Below are positions 5,514-14,161 of a DNA stretch of 20,723 nucleotides, piece after piece (position 1 is the first letter of the stretch; each line of letters begins with the position of its first letter). The position numbers and the translations under genes are program-made. The notes under the pieces are model-generated. The model was not told the origin of the DNA, made no database searches, and worked only from the letters and a program-made list of their open reading frames with translations. Source of the DNA: Prevotella sp. UBA4339 (GTDB lineage: Bacteria > Bacteroidota > Bacteroidia > Bacteroidales > Bacteroidaceae); NCBI GenBank assembly GCA_002393725.1, contig DGTJ01000044.1:1-20723 (forward strand). Direction: 5' to 3'.

Positions 5514-6653
5514 ATGAAACTATTCGACGTCTATCCGCTCTTCGACGTGAACATCGTCAGGGGCAAAGGTTGTAAGGTATGGGATGACAAAGGGCAGGAG
5601 TATCTGGACCTCTATGGCGGGCATGCCGTCATCAGCATCGGGCACTCACACCCGCACTACATCGCGAAAGTAACAGAGCAGCTCAACAAAATTGGTTTCT
5701 ATTCCAATTCGGTGATAAACAAGCTCCAAGTAGAGTTGGCCGCACGCTTAGGGAAAATCAGCGGCTACGACGACTACCAGCTGTTCCTCATCAACTCCGG
5801 TGCCGAAGCGAATGAGAACGCCCTGAAGCTGGCATCATTCAAGACCGGCAACACACGTGTGCTGAGTTGCGAGAAGGCTTTCCACGGGCGCACAAGCCTC
5901 GCTGTGGAGGTGACAAATAATCCGAAGATTATTGCCCCCATCAACGACAACCATCATGTGCGTTACCTGCCTCTGAACGATCTCGAGCCCTGGGTTCGCG
6001 AGTTGTCAAAGGGAGGAGTCGCTGCCGTTATCCTGGAATGCATTCAGGGAGTGGGCGGCATACAAATGGCTACACCGGAGTTTGCACAAGGACTGGCTTA
6101 TGCCTGCAAACGATACGGTGCGGTGCTCATCTGTGACGAGATACAGTGCGGATACGGACGTAGCGGAAAGTTCTTCGCTCATCAGTGGCTGGGAATCAAG
6201 CCCGATATCATCACCGTTGCCAAAGGCATCGCCAACGGATTCCCGATGGGAGCGGTACTCATCTCACCAGACTTCGAACCTGTATATGGCCAGTTGGGTA
6301 CCACCTTCGGAGGCAATCATCTGGCATGTGCCGCAGCCCTTGCCGTGCTCGACGTCTTCGAGGAAGAAGGCCTGGTGGAGAATGCCCGCATCGTAGGCGA
6401 CTACCTGATGGAAGGCATCAGGAACATCGGCAGTTCACACATCAAGGAAGTGCGCGGCCGTGGACTAATGATCGGCATCGACCTCGACATGCCGCATGCG
6501 ATGGTGCGCAAGCCGCTCATCAAGCATGAGCACTGCTTCACGGGCTGTGCAGGACAGAACATCCTCCGACTGCTGCCACCACTGTGCCTCACAAAAGCAG
6601 AGGCAGACGATTTCATCGAAAGGCTTATCAGAGTTAAACCAGAAGAAGACTAA
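5514..6653 (+). CDS. argD: N-acylornithine aminotransferase
   Basis: This 379-residue class III PLP aminotransferase moves an amino group from glutamate to N-acylglutamate semialdehyde to give N-acylornithine (probably N-succinylornithine here). Seen in the sequence: SGAEANENALKLA at 95-107 (cofactor phosphate site), FHGRT at 123-127, C-D208-E-I-Q (PLP ring contact), and K237 in VAKGIANGFPMGA (Schiff-base lysine). The length is typical. The gene is separated from argC by the repeat insert and has its own -7 element, so it heads a second unit with proC following after 5 nt. It might also act on other omega-amino substrates, as the family is broad. Confidence 0.95.
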   Translation: MKLFDVYPLFDVNIVRGKGCKVWDDKGQEYLDLYGGHAVISIGHSHPHYIAKVTEQLNKIGFYSNSVINKLQVELAARLGKISGYDDYQLFLINSGAEANENALKLASFKTGNTRVLSCEKAFHGRTSLAVEVTNNPKIIAPINDNHHVRYLPLNDLEPWVRELSKGGVAAVILECIQGVGGIQMATPEFAQGLAYACKRYGAVLICDEIQCGYGRSGKFFAHQWLGIKPDIITVAKGIANGFPMGAVLISPDFEPVYGQLGTTFGGNHLACAAALAVLDVFEEEGLVENARIVGDYLMEGIRNIGSSHIKEVRGRGLMIGIDLDMPHAMVRKPLIKHEHCFTGCAGQNILRLLPPLCLTKAEADDFIERLIRVKPEED

Positions 6654-6658
6654 AGATT

Positions 6659-7441
6659 ATGAAGATATCAGTGATAGGTGCCGGAGCCATGGGAGGTGCT
6701 ACGGTAGAAGGGCTCATCAAAGGCGAGCTGTTCAAGAATGAAGACATCACCGTCAGCGACCCTTCATCCCAGGTGACAGACAAGTTTGCAAAGAAGGGAA
6801 TCAGCGTGACGACAGACAACAAGTTGGCAGCCGACATTGCAGACATCGTATGTGTAGTGGTAAAGCCCTGGCTCGTCGAGCGCGTGCTTACCGATATCAG
6901 GCCAGAGCTCAATCCCAAGAAGCAGATCCTGATTATCATTGCCGCCGGCGTATCATCGGAAAGCATCAGAGGCTGGCTCGGTGAGAATTGTCCTCCCCTG
7001 TTCCTGGTGATTCCCAACATTGCAATCGCAGAGATGGCATCGATGACATTCATCGTGCCCTGCGGCGATGCGGCACAGCACCATACAGAGCAGGTGAAGG
7101 CCATCTTCGACGAGATGGGCGACACTCTCATCACCGACGAGCAGCACCTTGCCGCAGGCACTACCCTTGCCTCTTGCGGCATCGCTTATGCCATGAGGTA
7201 TATCCGCGCAGCATCAGAGGGAGGTGTGGAACTTGGTTTCAAAGCCGATGATGCGAAAAAGATAGTGATGCAGACGATGAAGGGAGCCGTAGAACTGCTT
7301 GATGCCAGCGGCATGCATCCAGAGGCAGCCATCGACCTGGTGACCACGCCTGGAGGACTAACCATCAAGGGACTTAACGAGATGGAGCATGCAGGCTTTA
7401 CATCAGCAGTAATAAGAGGCCTGAAAGCTGGACTTAAATGA
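6659..7441 (+). CDS. proC: Pyrroline-5-carboxylate reductase
   Basis: This 260-residue enzyme performs the last step of proline synthesis, reducing pyrroline-5-carboxylate with NAD(P)H. The dinucleotide loop GAGAMGGA is at residues 7-14, VVKPW at 67-71, and the C-terminal family signature VTTPGGLTIKGL at 228-239 in the helical dimerisation domain. The length is typical. It follows argD by 5 nt and is almost certainly co-transcribed, joining proline to arginine synthesis. An XRE-cupin regulator follows after 21 nt. Confidence 0.95.
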   Translation: MKISVIGAGAMGGATVEGLIKGELFKNEDITVSDPSSQVTDKFAKKGISVTTDNKLAADIADIVCVVVKPWLVERVLTDIRPELNPKKQILIIIAAGVSSESIRGWLGENCPPLFLVIPNIAIAEMASMTFIVPCGDAAQHHTEQVKAIFDEMGDTLITDEQHLAAGTTLASCGIAYAMRYIRAASEGGVELGFKADDAKKIVMQTMKGAVELLDASGMHPEAAIDLVTTPGGLTIKGLNEMEHAGFTSAVIRGLKAGLK

Positions 7442-7462
7442 AATCCGTAAACATAAAACATA

Positions 7463-8023
7463 ATGGTAGACGAACAATTAAAACAAATAGGTGAGCGCCT
7501 TCGTGGACTCCGCGACGTGCTCGACATCCCAGTGAGTGAAATGGCTGAGACTATCGGCATAAGTGCTGACAAGTATGAGAAGATCGAGGCAGGAGAGATG
7601 GACATCACCATCTCAAACCTGATGAAGATTGCCCACAAATATGGTGTATCGACAGAGGAGCTGATCTTCGCCGAGGCACCTCACATGAAGTCATACTACG
7701 TGACACGCAAAGGCCAGGGCATGAGCATCGAGCGCACAAAGGCTTACAAGTATCAGTCGCTGGTAGGCGGTTTCGTAAACCACAAAGCCGACGTCTTCAT
7801 TGTTACCGTCGAGCCCAAGCCGGGTGCACGCACCATCTATAAGAACTTACACCCCGGCCAGGAGTTCAACATGGTGCTTGAAGGAAAGATGGAACTGTAC
7901 ATAGGAGGCAAGACCATCGTGCTCGAAGAGGGCGACTCCATATACTTCGACTCGACCAAGCCGCATGGAATGCTTGCCGTAGGCGACAAGGCAGTGAAGT
8001 TCCTTGCATTTACGATAGAATAA
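7463..8023 (+). CDS. XRE-family regulator with C-terminal cupin
   Basis: This 186-residue protein has an N-terminal XRE helix-turn-helix (about residues 8-66: IGERLRGLRDVLDIPVSEMA, then a second helix pair ending at STEEL) and a C-terminal cupin_2 domain (about 108-185: LHPGQEFNMVLEGKMELYIGG, later GDSIYFDSTKPHGM). The cupin H130, E134 and H169 are positioned like metal ligands. Such fusions typically sense a small ligand through the cupin. It lies 10 nt before the acyl-CoA ligase gene, so it most likely regulates that gene or responds to its substrate or product. This target is inferred from adjacency. No operator was recognised. Confidence 0.88.
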   Translation: MVDEQLKQIGERLRGLRDVLDIPVSEMAETIGISADKYEKIEAGEMDITISNLMKIAHKYGVSTEELIFAEAPHMKSYYVTRKGQGMSIERTKAYKYQSLVGGFVNHKADVFIVTVEPKPGARTIYKNLHPGQEFNMVLEGKMELYIGGKTIVLEEGDSIYFDSTKPHGMLAVGDKAVKFLAFTIE

Positions 8024-8033
8024 AACTAGACTT

Positions 8034-9701
8034 ATGATAGAGAGATTTTTAAAGCAGACGAAATTCACGTCTGTAGAAGACTACAACAAGAATCTGAAGT
8101 TCATCATCCCTGAGAACTTCAATTTCGCTTACGACGTAATGGATGTGTGGGCAGAGGAGGCTCCTGAGAAGCTTGCCATCCTCTGGACTAATGACCAGGG
8201 CGAGGAGATCCGCACCACCTACGGCGAGCTCAAGGTACAGACCGATCAGGCAGCAAGTTATCTGATGTCATTAGGCATTGGCAAGAACGACCCCGTGATG
8301 CTCATCCTGAAGCGCCGCTACGAGTGGTGGGTGGTGATGCTGGCACTCTGCAAGATAGGAGCCATCGTTATTCCTGCTACCCACATGCTCACAAAGCATG
8401 ATATCGTTTACCGCAACAACCGTGCCTCAGTGAAAGCCATCATCTGTGTCGACGATCCTTATGTGACCGAGCAGATACGTCTGGCAAAGGCTGAGAGTCC
8501 TACCGTCAGGGAGTACATCACGATAACAGACCACGGGAAGCCCATACCTGAGGGATTCCGCGACTGGCAGTCAGAGTGGACCAACGCCCCGAAGTTCGTA
8601 CGTCCGGCTTTCGTAAATGAGAACGACGACACAATGATAATGTACTTCACCTCTGGCACCAGCGGCGAGCCTAAGATGGTGGCCCACGACTATCTGTATG
8701 CCCTGGGGCATCTTTCCACAGGATGCTTCTGGCACAACCTTCATGAGGGGTCGTTGCATCTTACTGTGGCAGATACCGGTTGGGGCAAAGCCGTATGGGG
8801 CAAATTCTATGGCCAGTGGTTTGCAGGTGCGACAGTATTTGTGTACGACCATGAGAAGTTCAATGCCGACAACCTGCTCCGCCAGATAGAGAAATACAAG
8901 GTAACGAGCTTCTGTGCACCTCCGACGATCTATCGTTTCATGATACGTGAGGACTTGTCTAACTACGACCTCTCCTCACTCGAATACTGCTGCACAGCCG
9001 GCGAGGCGCTCAACCCTGCTGTCTTCGATAAGTTCTACGAGAAGACAGGCATCAAGATGATGGAGGGTTTCGGACAGACAGAGACCACTATGACCCTTGG
9101 TACATTCCCCTGGATGGAGCCAAAGCCCGGTTCTATGGGTATTCCCAACGCACAGTACAACATCGACCTGCTTCGTGCCGACGGTACCTCATGCGAAGAC
9201 GGAGAGAAGGGCGAGATTGTCATCCGTGTGGGTGACAAGAAACCTATCGGACTCTTCAAAGGCTACTATCGCGATGACGAGAAGACACGCGAGGCCTGGC
9301 ACGACGGGATATACCACACTGGTGATATGGCGTGGAGAGACGAAGACGGATACTATTGGTTTGAAGGCCGCATAGACGATGTCATCAAGTCATCAGGCTA
9401 TCGTATTGGTCCGTTTGAGGTAGAGAGTGCCCTTATGACTCACCCTGCAGTCGTGGAGTGCGCCATCACCGGAGTACCTGACGATATTCGCGGAATGGTG
9501 GTGAAGGCCACTATAGTGCTGGGTAAGGAGTGGAAGGACAAGGCTGGCGACGACCTCATCAAGGAACTCCAGCAGCATGTCAAGAAGGAGACAGCCCCAT
9601 ACAAATATCCGCGTATCATCGAATTTGTAGATGAGCTGCCAAAGACTATCAGCGGTAAGATACGCCGCGTGGAGATTCGGCAAAAGGACGCAGAGAAGTA
9701 A
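8034..9701 (+). CDS. AMP-forming acyl-CoA synthetase (acetyl/medium-chain type)
   Basis: This 555-residue member of the adenylate-forming superfamily activates a carboxylic acid with ATP and then CoA. Motifs seen: TSGTSGEPKM near residues 206-215 (P-loop), GFGQTETT near 344-351, YHTGD near 426-430, the hinge region with GRIDDVIKSSGYRIGP near 444-459, and PKTISGKIRR near 535-544 with the catalytic lysine close to 541. It is shorter than housekeeping acetyl-CoA synthetase (about 650) and closer to the acyl-CoA synthetase medium-chain group found in Bacteroidales, so the acid is not certain. It pairs with the XRE-cupin regulator, and its stop overlaps the yraN start (TAATG at 9699-9703). Confidence 0.88.
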   Translation: MIERFLKQTKFTSVEDYNKNLKFIIPENFNFAYDVMDVWAEEAPEKLAILWTNDQGEEIRTTYGELKVQTDQAASYLMSLGIGKNDPVMLILKRRYEWWVVMLALCKIGAIVIPATHMLTKHDIVYRNNRASVKAIICVDDPYVTEQIRLAKAESPTVREYITITDHGKPIPEGFRDWQSEWTNAPKFVRPAFVNENDDTMIMYFTSGTSGEPKMVAHDYLYALGHLSTGCFWHNLHEGSLHLTVADTGWGKAVWGKFYGQWFAGATVFVYDHEKFNADNLLRQIEKYKVTSFCAPPTIYRFMIREDLSNYDLSSLEYCCTAGEALNPAVFDKFYEKTGIKMMEGFGQTETTMTLGTFPWMEPKPGSMGIPNAQYNIDLLRADGTSCEDGEKGEIVIRVGDKKPIGLFKGYYRDDEKTREAWHDGIYHTGDMAWRDEDGYYWFEGRIDDVIKSSGYRIGPFEVESALMTHPAVVECAITGVPDDIRGMVVKATIVLGKEWKDKAGDDLIKELQQHVKKETAPYKYPRIIEFVDELPKTISGKIRRVEIRQKDAEK

Positions 9702-10060
9702 TGGCATCACATAATGTGCTTGGCAAATGGGGCGAGGAACTTGCTGCAGAATATCTGCAGCGGAAAGGTTACTCCATTATAGAGCGCGACTGGAAATCGG
9801 GGCGTCGTGACATCGATATTGTGGCAACAGACGACGACACGGTTGTCTTCGTCGAGGTCAAGACCCGTCACGACAGCCTGTTTGGTCCACCAGAGGAATC
9901 TGTCGACTACCGTAAGCGTGAGAACCTGCGACTTGCCATCAACCATTATGTCAAGTGTCACAATGTCAGCCTGCCTATACGCTTTGACATCATCAGCATT
10001 ATAGGCAGCTTGGGGCATGAGACGAAGATAGAGCATTTTGAAGATGTGCCATTGATATAA
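9701..10060 (+). CDS. yraN: YraN/UPF0102 family nuclease-like protein
   Basis: This 119-residue protein has the UPF0102 pattern: GKWGEELAAEYLQRKGY near residues 8-24, then RRDIDIVATDDDTVVFVEVKTR at about 35-56. This is a restriction-endonuclease-like core with D39, E52 and K54 as the D...ExK set. Most family members have GEIDLI where this one has RDIDIV; the second acidic position is kept. The cellular role is not established; links to Holliday-junction processing are suggested for the family. Its ATG shares one base with the ligase stop, so translation is probably coupled. The proB start is 15 nt downstream. Confidence 0.88.
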   Translation: MASHNVLGKWGEELAAEYLQRKGYSIIERDWKSGRRDIDIVATDDDTVVFVEVKTRHDSLFGPPEESVDYRKRENLRLAINHYVKCHNVSLPIRFDIISIIGSLGHETKIEHFEDVPLI

Positions 10061-10075
10061 CGTATTTTCAGAGAA

Positions 10076-10846
10076 ATGAAGAAAAGAGTTGTAATAAAGG
10101 TAGGATCAAACGTACTGACACGGCATGACGGGAAACTCGACGTCACTCGCATGTCGGCACTCGTGGATCAGATAGCCTGGCTGAGGAAGCAGGATATCGA
10201 GGTGATTCTCGTCTCTTCCGGAGCTGTGGCCTGCGGACGAAGAGAACTGACAGTAGACCACTCACTTGACTCTGTAGAACAGCGACAGCTCTTCTCTGCT
10301 GTAGGACAAGTAAAGCTCGTCGGGCTCTACTATGACCTTTTCCGCGAGTTCGGCATCCATGTGGGACAGGTACTGACAATGAAGGAGAACTTCGAACCAG
10401 GCGAGCAATATCAGAACCAGCGTGCCTGCATGACAGTGATGCTCGAAAACGACGTGTTGCCGATTGTGAATGAGAACGACACCGTGTCAGTAACAGAGCT
10501 GATGTTTACTGACAACGATGAGCTGTCAGGCCTTATCGCCCGTATGATGAAGGCAGACACACTGATCCTGCTCTCGAATATCGACGGTATCTTCGACCGC
10601 CATCCCGACGACCCTGGAGCTAGGCTTATATCGACTGTTGCCCCAGGCCGCGACCTCTCTGAGTATATCCAGCCAGAGAAGAGTGCCTTCGGCCGTGGAG
10701 GCATGCATTCCAAATATACCACAGCAAACAAAGTGTCACAGGCAGGTATCAGAGTTATCATTGCCAATGGAGAGAGGGAGAATATCCTCACCGACCTGAT
10801 GGAGCATGCCGACACCACGCCACATACAGAATTTCAACCATCATAG
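10076..10846 (+). CDS. proB: Glutamate 5-kinase lacking a PUA domain
   Basis: This 256-residue amino-acid kinase phosphorylates glutamate in the first committed step to proline. Seen: KVGSNVL at residues 8-14, VSSGAVACG at 46-54, NENDTVS at 132-138, FTDNDELS at 144-151, LLSNIDGIFD at 165-174 and GRGGMHSK at 206-213 (the family usually has GTGGM). The E. coli enzyme is about 110 residues longer because of a C-terminal PUA domain, which is absent here; the next gene begins 2 nt after the stop, so the gene is naturally short rather than frameshifted. Feedback control by proline is still possible, since inhibitor binding is in the kinase domain. Confidence 0.95.
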   Translation: MKKRVVIKVGSNVLTRHDGKLDVTRMSALVDQIAWLRKQDIEVILVSSGAVACGRRELTVDHSLDSVEQRQLFSAVGQVKLVGLYYDLFREFGIHVGQVLTMKENFEPGEQYQNQRACMTVMLENDVLPIVNENDTVSVTELMFTDNDELSGLIARMMKADTLILLSNIDGIFDRHPDDPGARLISTVAPGRDLSEYIQPEKSAFGRGGMHSKYTTANKVSQAGIRVIIANGERENILTDLMEHADTTPHTEFQPS

Positions 10847-10848
10847 AT

Positions 10849-12090
10849 ATGCAGCTGAAAGAGACTTTTGAGAGAGTGAAACGAGCCAGCAAGAGTCTGG
10901 CAATGCTTAACGACGAGCAGCGGAATGAGATACTTGTTGCCGTTGCCGATTCTATTATAGACAACAAGGCGAGAATCCTCAAAGCTAACGCCCAGGACCT
11001 TGCAAAGATGGAGAAGAGCAATCCTCTCTACGATCGCCTGCAACTTACCGACAGCCGTCTTGAAGGTATCGCGTCTGACATGCGTAATGTGGCTACCCTA
11101 CCCTCGCCATTAGGTCATATCACCAAGCAGAAGACACTTGACAACGGTCTCCGACTGTGCCGCATAAGTGTGCCTTTTGGTGTCATCGGTATGATCTACG
11201 AGGCTCGGCCTAACGTCACATTCGACGTATTCTCACTATGCTTCAAGAGCGGCAATGCATGCGTGCTGAAAGGTGGCAAGGATGCTGACTGCTCTAATCG
11301 GGAAGAGGTGGCACTGATTCACGAAGTGTTAGAAAGATACGGCATCAGCAAGGATGTCGTTGCCCTGCTCCCAGCCACCCACGAGGCTACTGGCGAGATG
11401 CTCAATGCAGTGGGCTATATCGACCTCTGCATCCCTCGCGGCGGGCGCAAGCTCATCGACTTCGTACGCGACACGGCACGGGTGCCTGTCATCGAGACTG
11501 GAGCAGGCGTGGTGAACACCTATTTTGACAAAGACGGTGACCTGGAGATGGGCAAAGCGATTATCAACAATGCCAAGACCCGCAGGGTATCTGTATGCAA
11601 TGCCCTCGACTGCCTCATCATCCACGAGAGCCGCCTTGGCGACCTGGGAGAACTGGTAAGTATGATGTCAGAGAAAAGAGTGATTATATATGCCGACAGT
11701 CAGGTCTATGCCTCGCTCGACGGTAAGTATCCTTATCTCGAGCATGCCACTGACGACAGCTTCGGAACCGAGTTTATGGATTACAAGCTTGCTGTCAAGA
11801 CTGTCAGATCGCTCGAAGAGGCACTCGAGCATATAGACATGAACGGCTCCGGACACAGCGAGTCGATTATCACCATGAGCGAGCAGACAGCACGTAAGTT
11901 CCAGGCTCATGTCGATGCGGCATGTGTTTATTGGAATGCACCGACATCATTCACCGACGGAGCACAGTTCGGGCTGGGAGCTGAGATTGGCATCAGCACA
12001 CAGAAACTCGGTCCGCGCGGTCCTATGGCGCTCGAGGAAATATGTACCTACAAATGGCTCATAGAAGGTGAAGGACAGATTAGACCATAG
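10849..12090 (+). CDS. proA: Gamma-glutamyl phosphate reductase
   Basis: This 413-residue enzyme of the aldehyde dehydrogenase fold reduces glutamyl 5-phosphate with NADPH to the semialdehyde, which cyclises to pyrroline-5-carboxylate. Visible signatures: PFGVIGMIYEARPNVT at about 109-124, KSGNACVLKGGKDA at 133-146, and the catalytic C250 in RRVSVCNALDCLI. Length is typical. The gene begins 2 nt after proB, so the unstable intermediate can pass between proteins made together. Sixty-one bases separate it from argF'; I see no clear TAnnTTTG there. Confidence 0.96.
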   Translation: MQLKETFERVKRASKSLAMLNDEQRNEILVAVADSIIDNKARILKANAQDLAKMEKSNPLYDRLQLTDSRLEGIASDMRNVATLPSPLGHITKQKTLDNGLRLCRISVPFGVIGMIYEARPNVTFDVFSLCFKSGNACVLKGGKDADCSNREEVALIHEVLERYGISKDVVALLPATHEATGEMLNAVGYIDLCIPRGGRKLIDFVRDTARVPVIETGAGVVNTYFDKDGDLEMGKAIINNAKTRRVSVCNALDCLIIHESRLGDLGELVSMMSEKRVIIYADSQVYASLDGKYPYLEHATDDSFGTEFMDYKLAVKTVRSLEEALEHIDMNGSGHSESIITMSEQTARKFQAHVDAACVYWNAPTSFTDGAQFGLGAEIGISTQKLGPRGPMALEEICTYKWLIEGEGQIRP

Positions 12091-12151
12091 ACCCGTCGAC
12101 AAAACAGGTGCTTAGACATATAGACAATTAAGAAATAAAAATAAGGATAAG

Positions 12152-13117
12152 ATGAAGAGTTTTATTAATGTACAGGATATCGGCCCGTTGGAAAAGGCAA
12201 TGGCCGAAGCTTTTGAAATCAAGAATGATCGCTACAAATTCCAACATCTGGGCAAGAACAAGACCCTGATGATGATCTTCTTTAATAACAGCTTGCGCAC
12301 ACGCCTCTCAACACAGAAAGCTGCAATGAACCTCGGCATGAACGTCATCGTACTCGACGTGAATGCCGGCGCCTGGAAACTGGAAACTGAGCGTGGCGTC
12401 ATCATGGATGGCGACAAGAGTGAGCACCTGCTGGAGGCTATACCTGTAATGGGATGCTACTGCGACCTCATCGGAGTGCGCTCGTTTGCAGGACTCACCG
12501 ACCGTGAATACGACTATGCCGAGACCGTCCTGAATCAGTTTATCAGATATTCCGGACGTCCCGTCTTCGCTATGGAGACAGCTACAGTGCATCCTCTCCA
12601 GGCATTCGCCGACCTCATCACTATCGAAGAGCATAAAACCAACAGACGTCCGAAGGTAGTCCTCACCTGGGCTCCTCATTGCCGTGCTCTGCCTCAGGCA
12701 GTGCCTAACTCGTTCGCACAATGGATGAATGCGGCTCAGGACGTGGACCTCGTCATCACACATCCAAAGGGCTACGAGCTGGATCCAAAGTTCGTTGGCA
12801 ATGCGACCGTAGAGTACGATCAGAGAAAAGCCTTCGAGGGTGCTGACTTCATCTATGCCAAGAACTGGAGTAACCCTGGAGTGACCAACCCGTCCGACTA
12901 CGGTAAGATCACTTGTGAAGACCGTTCTTGGACTGTCGACACAGAGCACATGTCATGGACCAATAATGGCAAGTTCATGCACTGTCTGCCTGTTCGCCGA
13001 AACCTTATCGTTACCGACGATGTCATCGAGTCGCCCAACAGCCTTGTAATTCCAGAAGCAGCAAACCGCGAGATAAGTTGTTCAGTAGTAATAAAACGAA
13101 TGCTTGAAGATCTATAA
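12152..13117 (+). CDS. argF': N-succinylornithine carbamoyltransferase ArgF'
   Basis: This 321-residue transcarbamylase carbamoylates N-succinyl-L-ornithine. It closely resembles, from memory, the Bacteroides fragilis enzyme along its whole length. SLRTR at 47-51 binds carbamoyl phosphate; VHPLQ is at 146-150, the proline loop LPQAVPNS at 180-187, K236 in AKNW, and HCLPVRRN at 277-284. Residue 90, in GDKS90EH, is serine where B. fragilis has proline and the N-acetylornithine enzyme of Xanthomonas has glutamate. This position was shown to decide succinyl versus acetyl preference, and a serine there favours succinylornithine. Another change is C177 where B. fragilis has proline. The gene follows proA by 61 bp and precedes a PLP enzyme by 3 bp. 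Confidence 0.95.
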   Translation: MKSFINVQDIGPLEKAMAEAFEIKNDRYKFQHLGKNKTLMMIFFNNSLRTRLSTQKAAMNLGMNVIVLDVNAGAWKLETERGVIMDGDKSEHLLEAIPVMGCYCDLIGVRSFAGLTDREYDYAETVLNQFIRYSGRPVFAMETATVHPLQAFADLITIEEHKTNRRPKVVLTWAPHCRALPQAVPNSFAQWMNAAQDVDLVITHPKGYELDPKFVGNATVEYDQRKAFEGADFIYAKNWSNPGVTNPSDYGKITCEDRSWTVDTEHMSWTNNGKFMHCLPVRRNLIVTDDVIESPNSLVIPEAANREISCSVVIKRMLEDL

Positions 13118-13120
13118 GAT

Positions 13121-14149
13121 ATGATTTCATTTGAATGCGACTATAATAATGGTGCCTGTCAGGAAGTTATCGACAACCTGGTGAAATACAACTCAGCGAA
13201 GCCCACCCCATACGGCTTCGATGAGTTTTCCGAGCGAGCCAAATGCCGTATCCGCGAGGCATGCGGTATGCCCGACGCACAGATATTCTTCCTCACAGGA
13301 GGAACACAGACCAATGCCACTACCATCGATTCGATGCTATATCAGTATGAAGGAGTAATCTGTGTGGGCAGCGGGCATATCAATGTACACGAGGCCGGAG
13401 CGGTGGAGTTCACGGAGCATAAGATTATCACTATCGGCGACACTGACGGGAAGATGGAGGCAAAGGTACTCGACAAGTATCTCGACAACTATTTGCACGA
13501 CGGCAACAAAGACCATGCCGTGCATCCAGGACTGGTCTACATCACTTTCCCCACAGAGCTCGGCACACTCTATACCGCCAGGGAGCTCAACAATCTCTAT
13601 CAGGTATGCCAGCGCTACGAGATACCTCTTTACATCGACGGAGCTCGTCTGGGATACGGCCTGATGGCAGAAGGCAATGACATCACCCTGCCCTATCTGG
13701 CCCGCCACTGCGATGTCTTCTACATCGGAGGCACGAAGATAGGAGCTTTGTGCGGAGAGGCAGTGGTGTTCACTAACCGCAAGGCTCACAAGCACTTCTT
13801 CTCTATTCAGAAGCAGCACGGTGCCGTAATAGCCAAGGGAGCACTTATAGGCCTGCAGTTCGATGCCCTTTTCACCGACGACCTTTACTTCAAGCTATCT
13901 GAACACGCCATTAAGATGGCTATGAGGATGAAAGATATCTTCAAGCGAAAGGGATATCAATTCCTTGTAGACTCTCCAACCAACCAGCAGTTTGTCATCA
14001 TCAACAATGCACAGGTAGAGCGTCTGGGCGAAAAGATGCTTTTCACACATTTCGGCCAAGCCGACAAGCAGCATACTATCTGCCGCTTCGTAACGAGCTG
14101 GGCTACAACAGAAGAAGAAATCAACGAACTGGATAGATTACTAACTTAA
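13121..14149 (+). CDS. Threonine aldolase/beta-eliminating lyase family PLP enzyme
   Basis: This 342-residue fold-type I PLP enzyme matches the low-specificity threonine aldolase group, which cleaves L-threonine or allo-threonine to glycine and acetaldehyde. Seen: the N-terminal cap with YGFDEF, LTGGTQTN at 58-65 (cofactor phosphate), H90 in HINVHEAG (stacks on the PLP ring), D173 in YIDGARLG, and K206 in IGGTKIG (Schiff base). It starts 3 nt after the argF' stop, so it is expressed with argF'. There is no known step for it in arginine synthesis; a different amino-acid substrate is possible, since related lyases differ only subtly. Confidence 0.88.
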   Translation: MISFECDYNNGACQEVIDNLVKYNSAKPTPYGFDEFSERAKCRIREACGMPDAQIFFLTGGTQTNATTIDSMLYQYEGVICVGSGHINVHEAGAVEFTEHKIITIGDTDGKMEAKVLDKYLDNYLHDGNKDHAVHPGLVYITFPTELGTLYTARELNNLYQVCQRYEIPLYIDGARLGYGLMAEGNDITLPYLARHCDVFYIGGTKIGALCGEAVVFTNRKAHKHFFSIQKQHGAVIAKGALIGLQFDALFTDDLYFKLSEHAIKMAMRMKDIFKRKGYQFLVDSPTNQQFVIINNAQVERLGEKMLFTHFGQADKQHTICRFVTSWATTEEEINELDRLLT

Positions 14150-14161
14150 CTTAAAAAAACA

